A DNA stretch of 64,000 nucleotides from Alteromonas sp. KUL49 (GTDB lineage: Bacteria; Pseudomonadota; Gammaproteobacteria; Enterobacterales; Alteromonadaceae), in NCBI RefSeq assembly GCF_006538345.1, contig NZ_BJKL01000002.1, forward strand, positions 248,001 through 312,000, written 5' to 3'. The position numbers and the translations under genes were made by a program. The stretch's first letter is position 1; every line of letters begins with the position of its first letter. Shown here piece after piece: positions 27,238 through 37,657 of this stretch. The notes under the pieces are model-generated. The model was not told the DNA's origin. It did no database searches and worked only from the letters and a program-made list of their open reading frames with translations.

Positions 27238-28209
27238 TTATTTTCCCCGTTTCATGTAATCACCCAAAGAGAAATAGAGCCTTTTATTTTTGAATGAACG
27301 GTGAATGATAAATAACTGCGCCAACAGGCTCATGTAGAGTAAGCCAGCATTAAACCAGTATCCAAGTGTTACCTTGGGTACAATATCGTTTTTACCACCA
27401 AAATCCCTCAATCGGGCACTGGAAGCGGTTAACCATCGATCAGAAGCAAAGTTAACTTGCGAAACGTTAACGCCCGAGTTAACTAACCAAGCCGCTGCAT
27501 TAAAAGGAAACGCATCGATCTGATAAGCAGTTCCAACAAATCGATGGAACCATTCCATGTGGTCGCCAAAAATTAGTGCAATATCTCTTTCATCAAAGTG
27601 CAACGCAATATCTTCTTTTGAGGCATCCAACGCTATATTTTTAATTTGTGAAAATTGTTCCACCAAGAAACTGGTTTTATAGCATACTGTGCTGCCACAA
27701 AACCTAAACAAGCCGGCAGTAGGTTTAATTTTGCCCCTTCCCAAATCTAAAAAGGCCCCGCGATTAACATAGTAAATGTCACCGGTTTTGTCGGCGAGAT
27801 AACTAGGAATTTTACACGATAAGAGGTCATCACAGTCCACAAAGAAAATATAGTCCGATTGGTACTCTAGTGCCTTTTGAAATCCAATGATGAGCCGACT
27901 ACCTTTGTCTTTCATAAATTTATTGTATGAAACATCGCCGTAGCTACCGGCTCCGGCACCGACATCTATCGGTGGTAGAAAATCTACCTCAACAAGATCC
28001 CACATGGCTTCTAGCTTTGAATACGAAGATTTGAGTTGCTCTATTCTGGAATCGCGGTTACAGACCATCACATATTTGTAATTACCGGCCATATTAACCA
28101 TAGAATCTAATTGTATTTTTATTCTTTCTATTACCTGGTCAAAATCGCCATAAGCGTCGGGATTCCCGACGGCTGTTACAAAGGTAACTGTGGGTCGAAC
28201 GTTCTGCAT
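27238..28209 (-). CDS. Putative glycosyltransferase (GT-A-like)
   Basis: 323 aa. TVTFVTAVGNPDAYGDFDQV at the N terminus and YIFFVDCDDLLSCKIPSYL with a DCDD metal site near residue 125 indicate a GT-A nucleotide-sugar transferase, though it lacks close resemblance to a standard family-2 opening. One C-terminal hydrophobic stretch (FNAGLLYMSLLAQLFII). It lies 43 bases after the flippase gene in the same direction. Donor unknown. An alternative is a sensor-like GT-A fold without transfer activity. Confidence 0.6.
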   Translation of the reverse strand: MQNVRPTVTFVTAVGNPDAYGDFDQVIERIKIQLDSMVNMAGNYKYVMVCNRDSRIEQLKSSYSKLEAMWDLVEVDFLPPIDVGAGAGSYGDVSYNKFMKDKGSRLIIGFQKALEYQSDYIFFVDCDDLLSCKIPSYLADKTGDIYYVNRGAFLDLGRGKIKPTAGLFRFCGSTVCYKTSFLVEQFSQIKNIALDASKEDIALHFDERDIALIFGDHMEWFHRFVGTAYQIDAFPFNAAAWLVNSGVNVSQVNFASDRWLTASSARLRDFGGKNDIVPKVTLGYWFNAGLLYMSLLAQLFIIHRSFKNKRLYFSLGDYMKRGK

Positions 28210-28252
28210 ATCAACTAATTTCCCGTTAAAAAGGCCATCAGACCTCGTTGAG

Positions 28253-29698
28253 TTACGACTTCCTACTAAGTATGTTTTTTGACAAATTAACGATGTATTG
28301 AACGTCCGGTTCCTTTCTAAACAGCAGGAGTATCAGCGTACTTATACTCAATGAGCCAAAGAGTATTACAAGCCCATTAACTAAGATAAACATAAAGGTA
28401 TTCCATTCTGGGGCAATAGGACGATAAATGATAAAACCTATTGCAGCAAAGACGACTGAAACGAGCGGTTTGAGCACGCCTTTAATGCTGAAGCCTATAT
28501 ATCTTGAATAGAGATAGATAAAAAATACGAATCGCAGTAGATTCTCGACAACAGCTACGGTCATAAGAAAGACGACAAAACTTTCTTCTCTTATCAGAAA
28601 GAAGGCGATTGCAAATATCATTAATGAAATCAGATCGTAAGTGAATAGCCGCTTAACTTCATTGTGTATCATGACTAAATTCGTCAATAGACCCACATAG
28701 GCTCTGAAAAAGAACATACTGGAAAAAGCTACAAGCGAAGCGCTGTATTGGGTCCAGTTTGGGCCGAGGACCAATAATATAATCTCTTCGTGAAGAATAC
28801 CCAGTGTAAGAAACAAAGGTAGAATAACAAAGCTAAGTACTAAGAGGCTTGCGTCAACTCTGAGCCTCATACTCTCCTTATCTTCGATTCTGTCCCTAAA
28901 ATTGTTTATTACTGGACTAGTCATTGGAATAATGAGATTCAGTAAAGGAATGTTCCCAATGAACTTTATATTATTGTAAGCACCCAGTTCTGCCTTACCA
29001 AAATAAAAACCAGTGAATAAGACATCAAGTTGATCTCGGCAGTATCCCACCAAGGATTGCATCAAGATCCAGATTGAAAAAGAAAACTGTTTTTTGACAC
29101 GAGAGAGAGATAGCTTTGGTAAGTATGGATAGATTAAATAGCTTCCGATCAGGTTACACAAAGAGCCAGCTGCATGACCAACCACTAACGCCCAATGATT
29201 TCTGAGTTGAAACGCTGCAATAATAGTAATAACAACGCGTAAAACCTTTACGATAATACTCATCGCCACGACTCTTTCGTACTTGTTCTGACGTTGTAAC
29301 AACACCAGAGAGGGATTATCAAAGCACGTAATCAAATTAATTACACAAAGGACTATTAGTACTTCAGCGATATCCGGCGCATCGTAAAGGTCGGCAACAT
29401 AACTGGCGAACAGCGCGATCAGAATATACACACTGCCTCGGAACAACATATTTAAAGTGAAAGCACTATTTATATCTTCCGAGTCAATGGTCTGAATCGA
29501 GAGAAGGTAAAACTTCACTCCTGTCTGAGTGAATGTTTGCGAAAACCAAATGACCAGTAACGCCATTGTTACCAGGCCAAAGTCTTCTGGCATCAAAAGC
29601 CTTGCAAGTACCAAAGTACTAATTAGGCCGGCCAGCCTTTGTAACAACCCCTCAGCTGCGAGTAAAGACGAGGAACGAATCAGTCGATGTACGGACAA
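28253..29698 (-). CDS. Wzx-type flippase (lipopolysaccharide/oligosaccharide exporter family)
   Basis: 481 aa with about 12-14 membrane segments, opening with AEGLLQRLAGLISTLVLARL and LMPEDFGLVTMALLVIWFSQ, typical of the MOP-superfamily polysaccharide exporters (WzxC-like). It would flip the undecaprenyl-linked repeat unit across the inner membrane for polymerisation. Neighbours are glycosyltransferase genes on both sides and an O-antigen-ligase-like gene further up the same strand, as expected for a Wzx/Wzy-dependent system. Confidence 0.9.
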   Translation of the reverse strand: MSVHRLIRSSSLLAAEGLLQRLAGLISTLVLARLLMPEDFGLVTMALLVIWFSQTFTQTGVKFYLLSIQTIDSEDINSAFTLNMLFRGSVYILIALFASYVADLYDAPDIAEVLIVLCVINLITCFDNPSLVLLQRQNKYERVVAMSIIVKVLRVVITIIAAFQLRNHWALVVGHAAGSLCNLIGSYLIYPYLPKLSLSRVKKQFSFSIWILMQSLVGYCRDQLDVLFTGFYFGKAELGAYNNIKFIGNIPLLNLIIPMTSPVINNFRDRIEDKESMRLRVDASLLVLSFVILPLFLTLGILHEEIILLVLGPNWTQYSASLVAFSSMFFFRAYVGLLTNLVMIHNEVKRLFTYDLISLMIFAIAFFLIREESFVVFLMTVAVVENLLRFVFFIYLYSRYIGFSIKGVLKPLVSVVFAAIGFIIYRPIAPEWNTFMFILVNGLVILFGSLSISTLILLLFRKEPDVQYIVNLSKNILSRKS

Positions 29699-29729
29699 AA
29701 TACTACCCTGGCAAAATAAAAATAATCAA

Positions 29730-30587
29730 TCAGAGACCAAACTGCGACTTAACGTCTCGACTTACCGCAAATGAACGAACTAGCGCAGTTGTAAAGCGTT
29801 TACTGCGTTTCAACCGACGCCTGAGCCACTCTGAGAATGACTTGAGCCATGAATTACCTTGGTAGAGGTCAGCCCTTTGTGCACTGATATTCTCTCCATG
29901 TTCTCGCATATACATCACTAAATAGGATTGAGGCACGAAGCAAGAAATATCCAATTTTTTAAATGTCGGTGCATATGAAGAATGTGAGATCAATCTGAAG
30001 ACAAAATCTTTCACTGTAGAATCTGATAAACGCATATACAGCAACGACGCCTGAACCACACAACAAGAGCCACAATAAAGGTCGAATGAAGAAGTTTTGT
30101 TTATGAGCTTGTATCGTTGAAAATTCAAGTAACCATACTTGAAGACAAGTGATTGATAGTGCTGGTACTGCTCTACGGTAGACACAAAATCTCTATGAAT
30201 TAAGTCATCTGCATCCAGCGCGAAAATATGAGTGCACCCACCCTCGACAAGTCTATTTGAACCAAACTCCAATTTCGCCGTTCTATCTTTCTCAAACAGC
30301 ACCTGTTTTTCACTCGGCTTTTTACCCGCAATATCGGGGGCTGGGACATCAATCGTTACCGCGTCACACCAAGGACTATCGAAAATACTCAGAGGGGGAA
30401 CTTCGTGGCAAACAACACATACGCGAAATTTTGAAGAGCCTTGGTTTCCGATACTGACAAGTGTTTTCTCTAGCGATTCATACACCAACTTCCACGACTT
30501 AGAGACTTGTTCAGATTTTAAAGGGATAACGATGCCTAGACAGAAATCATCGTCTCGCTCTTGTACTGGGTTATTTAACGTATCCAT
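29730..30587 (-). CDS. Putative glycosyltransferase (GT-A-like)
   Basis: 285 aa. FCLGIVIPLKSEQVSKSWKL at the N terminus and THIFALDADDLIHRDFVSTV with a DADD metal site near residue 125 indicate a GT-A transferase. Its ATG shares a base with the stop of the upstream glycosyltransferase gene (TAATG). The acceptor half is not clearly related to a family I can name. Probably adds one sugar of the repeat unit. Confidence 0.65.
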   Translation of the reverse strand: MDTLNNPVQERDDDFCLGIVIPLKSEQVSKSWKLVYESLEKTLVSIGNQGSSKFRVCVVCHEVPPLSIFDSPWCDAVTIDVPAPDIAGKKPSEKQVLFEKDRTAKLEFGSNRLVEGGCTHIFALDADDLIHRDFVSTVEQYQHYQSLVFKYGYLNFQRYKLINKTSSFDLYCGSCCVVQASLLYMRLSDSTVKDFVFRLISHSSYAPTFKKLDISCFVPQSYLVMYMREHGENISAQRADLYQGNSWLKSFSEWLRRRLKRSKRFTTALVRSFAVSRDVKSQFGL

Positions 30588-31450
30588 TATAATAAATTAC
30601 TTTTTACCAGTAACTTCTTCAGACGCCATTTGACCAACCTACGTTTAATGAACGACAGACCATTGCTCTCTTCATCAAAGTTACGCCATATTTTAACATT
30701 GAGGTTCATGAGATCTCTGGGCCATTGTTTCACATCAATCGCATCCAAATGTTTCTCTTGAATCTTGCCTAATTCATAACGAGCAATTCGATTGACGTAC
30801 AGCTTAATGTCATCGCGCTTGAGAGGCGATAGACTATCAAAGACATACCCAACGCCATCTAGGTACGTCACTCTATTTTCGAGGTTGTAATTGAAAAACT
30901 GCAGATCCGTGTTCACCGCTTTAGTGAGAAAAGAGTCAATCCAATTCAGCCCTTTAGGCAGAAAAAACGAGTCCTCTCTCACTCTGGTAATAAAGTTATT
31001 TCGCAACCCGTATAAGTTACCAAAGAAACAGGAACGATCTCTGACCAAACTTCTGTAAAACTCAATATTTCTGCCGGATAACGGAAGTCCTGCTATGGCA
31101 ACAGTTTCACTGGAACACTCAGAGAGTTTGTCGTGCATTGCGCCGAAGCAATTAGGTGAAAACTTCACGTCAGCATCAACAAAAAAGTGCACATCCTCAC
31201 TTGTTGCAAGTTCATGTACATAATGGTTCCACGCATTACACTTATCACCTATTTCCAGGTTAACGACAGACATTTTAGTAAAATTTAGCTCATCTTTGAC
31301 ACTCAGAGCTACATCTACCGTCTTATCAGTGCATCCATTAGCAATCAAAAAAAAGTGCTTGAGATTATCATCTGCGGATTCAAATACGCTTTTCACAGAT
31401 AACGCAATATTCTTCTCTTCGTTATATGCAAACATGACGATGTTATACAT
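30587..31450 (-). CDS. Glycosyltransferase family 2
   Basis: 287 aa. MYNIVMFAYNEEKNIALSVK at the start, IANGCTDKTVDVALSV, then VHFFVDADVKFSPNCFGAMH with the DAD metal site are standard GT2 features. There is no membrane segment. It lies five bases after the O-antigen-ligase-like gene and is coupled to the next glycosyltransferase. It should act on the lipid-linked repeat unit. Confidence 0.85.
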   Translation of the reverse strand: MYNIVMFAYNEEKNIALSVKSVFESADDNLKHFFLIANGCTDKTVDVALSVKDELNFTKMSVVNLEIGDKCNAWNHYVHELATSEDVHFFVDADVKFSPNCFGAMHDKLSECSSETVAIAGLPLSGRNIEFYRSLVRDRSCFFGNLYGLRNNFITRVREDSFFLPKGLNWIDSFLTKAVNTDLQFFNYNLENRVTYLDGVGYVFDSLSPLKRDDIKLYVNRIARYELGKIQEKHLDAIDVKQWPRDLMNLNVKIWRNFDEESNGLSFIKRRLVKWRLKKLLVKSNLL

Positions 31451-31455
31451 TGCTT

Positions 31456-32738
31456 TTATCCCTTTTTATTTTCAGTCACGTTATCTGGGTTGTTTATATG
31501 ATTTTGTAGGAAATAAGTCGCGGTCAATAACATGATTAAGTAATAAAATGGCTCAAAAATCATCATATCAAGAAATATGGCCCCCACAAAAAAGCCAATC
31601 AACGCGGCAAAAGAAGAGTTAGCCGCATAAACAATAAGTGTATCTGGTTTAGCTTTCCTTATTACCTCTTGCCGCATTTTATAACTTCGATAAAACAAAT
31701 ACAGATAGAGGAAACCACATACTATCCCGCTACTCACAGTGAACGTAATAAGTGTATTGTGCGCAACGTGTGGAGTTTCTCCTGGATAATGAAAAAAAGA
31801 GGCTTCTCTAAACCGGTATAATCCGGTACCTAATATTGGATAATGCGTCATGAGTTTCATCCCAACGGTCCAAGACTTAATTCTGGGATTCATGACTTCC
31901 TCTGCCTCATTGTTTCTCACTACTTCCTTGCCGCGATTTAGTGTTCCCTGAGCTTGGAGAATGACTACAGCAATAAAAGCTACGACAATGGCGTAACTGA
32001 AAAAGCGAGATTTAATACTCCTAGAACAAATAAACACAGAGGAGCCCAACGCTAGCAACGCCCCCCTCGATCCCGTTAGGAAAATGCAATGAATCACTAG
32101 CATCATTCCCACCACCGTGAGGGTTTTTAGTACAACGTTTTTACAGAAGAAGAACCCAAACAACAAAAATGGAAAGGTTATAACCAACAGTACTGCAAAT
32201 TTGTTATTGTCCCCGTAAGCACCTTTAGCCGGCCCACCCAGCCGTCCTTGCTCGAATCGGCTCCAATCTCCAGTGAAATATGCCATGTTACCGTCGTAGG
32301 CGTAATACACACCGGAAACTATAAATACCAAACACAAATATTTGATCGCTTTTTCATCGAGAACGAGACCGAGACAAACGAAATAGAGAAGCAAAGTAAT
32401 ATTGAAAATCTCGAGAACAAGCTCGGCCCCAAAAGATGAGGGATAAGAAGAGAACAGCTCAGAAAGGTTTACTATTACGGCTAAAAAAACAGAGACTTGT
32501 TTATCGGTAATTTATATACAGAAAAGTTAATCGTCCCCCTAAAGGCACCGACAATCCAAGTGACAATAGCCAATCCAGCATAAATTTTAAACGCAGGAAA
32601 CCCGTCAAATGCCCAAAACCAAACATACTGTGGCTGTAAAACAGAAAATAGAGTGTATAGGCTGGCAGAAACCCACGGCAAAGAAGTCAGCGTAAATAAC
32701 GCGAAAAGGGCGCTGAGAATGGTTATAAACTTAAACAT
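31456..32738 (-). pseudogene. Wzy/O-antigen-ligase-like polymerase, XrtA-associated, split by a frameshift
   Basis: The first frame (32738 to 32481) gives 85 aa with membrane segments and LYTLFSVLQPQYVWFWAFDG; the second (to 31456) gives the rest, including GSRGALLALGSSVFI and MTHYPILGTGLYRF, the usual periplasmic loop of O-antigen ligases. Adding one T (minus strand) to the seven-base run at 32483-32489 restores a continuous protein of about 427 aa: the joined part reads FFLAVIVNLSELFSSY before the second frame begins. This matches the exosortase-A-associated ligase/polymerase family. It polymerises or transfers the polysaccharide in the periplasm. Its start overlaps the stop of the glycosyltransferase gene upstream by one base. 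Confidence 0.85.
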
Positions 32739-33856
32739 TAATGACTATCTGCCAGACTCATGTACATATCGGAAAATTGCTCAAGCATCTTACTTCGCTC
32801 GAAACGCTCCGAAAAAGACAATTTTGCATTACCAGCCATGGAAGATATCAGTGCTTTGTTCAAACAACACGCTCTGATATTACCTGCAAAACCCTCCATG
32901 TCATTGTTTGCAGAGACCAAACCGTTGTAGTTGTCCTGGATCAGCTCTGGATTTCCACCAGCATCTGTGACGACACAGGGCTTGCCCAAAGACAGGGCCT
33001 CGAGCAGTGTCATTGATGTTCCCTCAGATAAAGATGAAAGTAAAAAGATGTCCATTAGCGCGATGTGGTTCACAGGATTAGCTTCATAGCCCGTAAATCT
33101 GACAAACTCGCGGATATGGAGGTCATCTACTAACCTTTCGAGCTTCTGCCTTTCTTCACCATCCCCGACAATAATCAACACTAATTCACTAAAATCTTTC
33201 ACGACTTTAGCAAAGGCACTAATCATCATTTCTTGATTCTTAATGGGATCGAGCCTAGCTACTGTACCAAATACTAAATGCCCTTCAGGCACGTTCAAAT
33301 CATTTCGAAGAGCGCTCACAGTGCAGCTGTCCGCACTGAGCCCGTTAATTCCGTTATAGATGACGCGAATGCTTTTTTCGGGAACATATTCATAAGTCAC
33401 CAGCGCTTGCTTTGTCGCTTGCGAAATAGCAGTAACGCGGGAAGTCAACGATAACAGCAATGGGTTTACTAAACGTCGTTTCCAGCTTGATGAATCGGGA
33501 TAAAACCTACCATGCTCAGTAAAGATAACCTTGGTTTTTGTGAATGCCGCCGCTAATACTCCGTAGACCCAAGGAGTGTATTGATGACAATGTAATACTT
33601 CAATGTCTCTCTGCTTTACAATTTCTCTAATTTTCTTGATTAATGCGAAATCAAAACCTCCCGCCCAATCCAAGCAAGTAATCGTCACCCCGAGCTTTCT
33701 TAGCTGTTCACCAAATGGTCCCAACTCTGGTTGAATACAGAGGATTTCATTATTAAACCGTTCCTGATCCGCTCCTTCAATAAGGTTTTTAATGACAGTC
33801 TCAGTGCCACCAATTCTCATATCGTAGGTAAGGTGAAGGACATTTACTTTACTCAC
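32738..33856 (-). CDS. Glycosyltransferase family 4, XrtA-associated
   Basis: 372 aa from GTG 33856; the frame is open from TTG 33871. HLTYDMRIGGTETVIKNLIE at the N terminus, CHQYTPWVYGVLAAAFTKT, FTEHGRFYP, VIYNGING, FGTVARLDPIKNQEMMISAF and SLSEGTSMTLLEALSLGKPC mark a GT-B family-4 enzyme of the type I remember as stp2 in exosortase-A loci. It overlaps the upstream acyltransferase gene by eight bases. It adds a sugar to the repeat unit. Confidence 0.88.
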   Translation of the reverse strand: MSKVNVLHLTYDMRIGGTETVIKNLIEGADQERFNNEILCIQPELGPFGEQLRKLGVTITCLDWAGGFDFALIKKIREIVKQRDIEVLHCHQYTPWVYGVLAAAFTKTKVIFTEHGRFYPDSSSWKRRLVNPLLLSLTSRVTAISQATKQALVTYEYVPEKSIRVIYNGINGLSADSCTVSALRNDLNVPEGHLVFGTVARLDPIKNQEMMISAFAKVVKDFSELVLIIVGDGEERQKLERLVDDLHIREFVRFTGYEANPVNHIALMDIFLLSSLSEGTSMTLLEALSLGKPCVVTDAGGNPELIQDNYNGLVSANNDMEGFAGNIRACCLNKALISSMAGNAKLSFSERFERSKMLEQFSDMYMSLADSH

Positions 33857-35705
33857 TGTATCCGCTCTCAAGTATTACCGGTTTTATCAACCGATCAAAA
33901 ACATAATCAGAACCTTCAACGGTTAAGTGACCGTAATCCCAAGCCATGAGTTCCTCTCCGACTCTAACCTTGCACAAACTAATATCTGGTGTGCAGAGCT
34001 CAGCGAGCACATCTACGTAAATTAGTCCCGGAACCTCTGAGCTGATCGCTTTCATTCTCGCGTTTGTGAAAGCTAAACCAGGGTCTAACTTGTTGGTAGG
34101 TATGAACTCTTCTCCGACATAATGCTTAGCGTATATAAGTGGAAGCGATGGATACCACTGAGGAACAGGGCCAACTACAATCACATGCTTTACTCCAAGT
34201 CGGTACAGTGCAGATACGGTGTTATCCCAGTCTAGCTTCTCATGCTCATGTTTATTTGTAATCACAACGACTTCAGGTACGATAGTTTCAATATATTCAT
34301 AAGCCAATGCATTAGCAGCATCACAGGCACGTCTCAGTCTGCTAACATTACCTTGCTTTATCGTAAATGAAGGTGGGCAACCTGACGAAAATACGCGATT
34401 TACATGAGAATACCTCTTCACTATTCCCATCGATAGAGCCCCCATATAGGAATCTCCCCACAGGAACATTCCTCCAGTGGACGATAAGTCAACGCAACCA
34501 TCCTCTACACCATAGTGGCCATATTTGAGCTCGAACTTGCTCACCATACACCCGAACTTATTGTCTTGATAACCAACATATCGCTGCACAAAGCTATTTG
34601 TAGGGTCCATCGACGTTGCGCGGTAGTCTGATGGGTTAGCTCCCTGCTTCATTACAAAAAATGCCCCAGCCAAAGTAACCACAAATAATAAAATGTGAAA
34701 CCCTTTGCGCCCTCGCCTTTCTACAGAAAAGTAAGATAGCGCTCCTAAGAGGAACGATACCACTGCCGCCATTAAAAGGTGGGTTGATTGAATATTGAAA
34801 GCCTGATTATTTAAGTAAACGATTATCGGCCAATGCCATAAGTAAATTGAATATGACCACAATCCAATACGGTCGAAAACAGGGTTACATAAAAGAATGT
34901 TCTTACTGCTCTCGGCTTGAATAACCAAATAAGCACCAATAACGGGAACCATGGCAGCATAACCTGGCCATGCAACCGTCTTATCAAAAACAAAGTAACT
35001 TAAGGCAATAATAGCGACACCTAAGTAACTGAGAAACGGCCTAAAGCGTTGTGAGATAAAAACAGGAAACAAAAATGCTATTCCACCTGCTAGCATCTGC
35101 CACGCACGAGTAGGTAGAAGAAAATAGGCCGCATCTGACCAAATGGGAGAAGCGATTACACTAAGAAGTAAGCTCAGTATTGCCCCAATGAGTATGAACC
35201 ATCTAACTGTTCTCAACCCAAAGCACTTAGCACATAGCCAGACGACCATTGGATAGAGGATATAAAATTGCCATTCGGCAGACAAAGACCAAGTGTGCAG
35301 CAACCACTTCTCTAACGAGCCGCCATCAAAGTAGCCAGCCTCCATCCAATACGAATGATTAGAGTAGAACAACAAACTGGAAAATGTGTGTTTACCCAGT
35401 GTTGAATATTCAGTATTTAGCAGCGAAAACCAGCCATACACCAAAACGACCAAACACAATAATGCCAGTGGTGGAATGATCCTACGAGCACGGGATTGAT
35501 AAAACAATTTGAAACTAAACCGCTCCGAAGACAGGCCGTTAATAATAATCTTTGTCATCAAAAAACCAGAGATAACAAAAAACACGTCGACGCCAGCAAA
35601 GCCGCCGACTAGCCATGAGGAGTCGAGATGAAATATCAATACACCGAGTAGCGCTAGCGCTCTAAGACCATTGATATCTCGACGAAAGGAACTCGATGGA
35701 CTCAC
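33849..35705 (-). CDS. OafA-type acyltransferase with SGNH domain
   Basis: 618 aa in two parts: an acyltransferase-3 membrane domain (FRRDINGLRALALLGVLIFH, then GGFAGVDVFFVISGFLMTKI, about ten membrane segments to residue 360) and a C-terminal SGNH-hydrolase-like domain with GMFLWGDSYMGAL as block I and DYGHLTVEG near the end. This arrangement O-acetylates polysaccharides: the first part carries the acyl group across the membrane and the second places it. It overlaps the amidotransferase stop by four bases (ATGA). Confidence 0.9.
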   Translation of the reverse strand: MSPSSSFRRDINGLRALALLGVLIFHLDSSWLVGGFAGVDVFFVISGFLMTKIIINGLSSERFSFKLFYQSRARRIIPPLALLCLVVLVYGWFSLLNTEYSTLGKHTFSSLLFYSNHSYWMEAGYFDGGSLEKWLLHTWSLSAEWQFYILYPMVVWLCAKCFGLRTVRWFILIGAILSLLLSVIASPIWSDAAYFLLPTRAWQMLAGGIAFLFPVFISQRFRPFLSYLGVAIIALSYFVFDKTVAWPGYAAMVPVIGAYLVIQAESSKNILLCNPVFDRIGLWSYSIYLWHWPIIVYLNNQAFNIQSTHLLMAAVVSFLLGALSYFSVERRGRKGFHILLFVVTLAGAFFVMKQGANPSDYRATSMDPTNSFVQRYVGYQDNKFGCMVSKFELKYGHYGVEDGCVDLSSTGGMFLWGDSYMGALSMGIVKRYSHVNRVFSSGCPPSFTIKQGNVSRLRRACDAANALAYEYIETIVPEVVVITNKHEHEKLDWDNTVSALYRLGVKHVIVVGPVPQWYPSLPLIYAKHYVGEEFIPTNKLDPGLAFTNARMKAISSEVPGLIYVDVLAELCTPDISLCKVRVGEELMAWDYGHLTVEGSDYVFDRLIKPVILESGYSE

Positions 35706-37621
35706 TGCTTAGTTTCCATATACTCATCCCACCACAACTGAAACATCAACATACTCCATAGCGGAGATGAATTGTCCCTTTTCCCCGATTGATGTTCATC
35801 CCACATCTTCTGAATAGCCTGTGGTTTGAAGTAATTAGATACCCCACAATCTCGAGAAAACAAACAGTCTTCGGCAATTTCTTTTAACTCACCTCTAAGC
35901 CATTCTGCAAGCGGGACCGAGAAGCCCATCTTCTTTCGATATAGAATTTCTTTTGGGAGCATAGGTTGAAACAACTTCTTCAAAATATGCTTCTTTTCAC
36001 CGGAGGGGTTTTCTTCAGAAACCTTAAATTTGTACTCTGAAGGGACTTTCGCTGCAAGTTCAACCACTTCATAATCCAAGATGGGTGCTCTGACTTCTAG
36101 TGAATTAGCCATACTCATTCTATCCACTTTTACCAAGATCCCACCGGGCAAGTAAGTTTTCATATCGGTATAAAGAATTTTTGACAGATGATCAGGGCCA
36201 TCGGCCGCTTGGTACGCATCTAGTGTCACTTTGCATGGGTGGTAACTACCGAGCTCCTTATTGAATTCAGGACGCACCAAAAACTGCCATTGCTCGTCAG
36301 TGATAAAGGAATTTGAAATGTAAAACCCCATATCTGGTGAGACACTCAAGGAGTTTAGTAATGATCTAGCACGCTTAAATGGTGTGGCGCTTATTAGCCC
36401 GCAACACTTAGCAAGCAATGGAAACACTGATCGACGCAACCACGAAGGAAACTTATCTCTTAATTTATTTTCCAAATGATCGACCGCATACTTCTCATAG
36501 CCAGCGAATACTTCATCACCACCGTCTCCAGCTACTGCTACGGTAACCTGCTCTCGCGCTAACTCAGAGACAAAAAAGGTCGGTACCAATGACGGATCAG
36601 CAAAGGGCTCATCAAAATAGCGAGTAATATTTCGTAGATTATCCTTGACGTTTTGATGAACGGTAAATTCATGGTGGTTGGTGTGATACTGATCCGCAAC
36701 AGCCTGTGCAAACTCAACCTCATTGTATTTTTCGTCGTCAAAACCAATGGAACAAGTCGTAATTCTATTACCATCATTCTCAGCGGCAATTTGGCTCATC
36801 AACGCCACTACCCCGCTAGAATCAACCCCCCCACTCAAGAAAGCGCCCAATGGAACATCTGATACCATTCTATTTTTTGTACAGGTAAGTAATTTATCAT
36901 TGAGGCGTGAGGTAAATTCGCTTTCACTCTCTATACCTTGTTCTGCGAACGATACATCCCAATATTTTTTCTTCACCATGCCCTGAGCAGAAAACACCAT
37001 AAAATGGCCCGGGGGTAATTTAAACACCTCTTCAAAAATGGTTTTGGGGTCAGGTACATACTGATACGCAAAAAAGTCGTATACCGCATCTTGGCGAATT
37101 GTCTTAGGGAAGGCATTTACAGCCATTAATGATTTTAATTCGGACGCGAAGAAAATATCGCCATTGACGTAATGGTAATAAAGCGGCTTTTTCCCCATCC
37201 GGTCACGGGCGATAAAAAGGTGTTCTTTGGTTTTGTCCCACAAGGCAAATGCGAACATACCATTGAGGTGAGCCAAACATTCGGTACCATATTTATCATA
37301 CAGCGCCAAAATGACTTCAGTATCAGTATGGGTTTTGAACGGGTAACCCTCTACCTCGAGCTGCTTACGGTGCTCTTGGTAGTTATATATCTCTCCATTA
37401 AATATGATGACATAACGACCATCGTTGGAGTGCATAGGCTGTACGCCAGCCTCTGACAAGTCAATAATGGCTAAGCGACGATGTACAAGAGCGAGTTTAT
37501 CGTCGATATATGTGTCGCTTGCGTCTGGACCTCTGTGTGCAATAGCATTTCCCATTGCCTCCAGAGATGAAACATGCGCTTTATCTTTGTAAAACGTCGT
37601 GTAACCAGCAATACCACACAT
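35702..37621 (-). CDS. XrtA-associated asparagine synthase-like amidotransferase
   Basis: 639 aa from ATG 37621, which leaves Cys2 as the glutaminase nucleophile (MCGIAGYTT); the longer TTG start two codons earlier would block it. The N-terminal class-II glutaminase (RGPDASD, HRRLAIIDLS, NGEIYNYQEHR) is followed by the ATP-pyrophosphatase domain (FLSGGVDSSGVVALM, AVAGDGGDEVFAGYEKYA). Members of this exosortase-linked family are thought to amidate uronic or amino-acid carboxyls of the polymer rather than make asparagine; the target here is unknown. PqqD/asparagine-synthase/HPr-kinase-like combinations also occur in lasso-peptide clusters, but the location here favours the polysaccharide. Confidence 0.9.
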   Translation of the reverse strand: MCGIAGYTTFYKDKAHVSSLEAMGNAIAHRGPDASDTYIDDKLALVHRRLAIIDLSEAGVQPMHSNDGRYVIIFNGEIYNYQEHRKQLEVEGYPFKTHTDTEVILALYDKYGTECLAHLNGMFAFALWDKTKEHLFIARDRMGKKPLYYHYVNGDIFFASELKSLMAVNAFPKTIRQDAVYDFFAYQYVPDPKTIFEEVFKLPPGHFMVFSAQGMVKKKYWDVSFAEQGIESESEFTSRLNDKLLTCTKNRMVSDVPLGAFLSGGVDSSGVVALMSQIAAENDGNRITTCSIGFDDEKYNEVEFAQAVADQYHTNHHEFTVHQNVKDNLRNITRYFDEPFADPSLVPTFFVSELAREQVTVAVAGDGGDEVFAGYEKYAVDHLENKLRDKFPSWLRRSVFPLLAKCCGLISATPFKRARSLLNSLSVSPDMGFYISNSFITDEQWQFLVRPEFNKELGSYHPCKVTLDAYQAADGPDHLSKILYTDMKTYLPGGILVKVDRMSMANSLEVRAPILDYEVVELAAKVPSEYKFKVSEENPSGEKKHILKKLFQPMLPKEILYRKKMGFSVPLAEWLRGELKEIAEDCLFSRDCGVSNYFKPQAIQKMWDEHQSGKRDNSSPLWSMLMFQLWWDEYMETKQ

Positions 37622-37657
37622 AGCCAATCCTTATGTTACATTTGTATCTTTCTAGAT

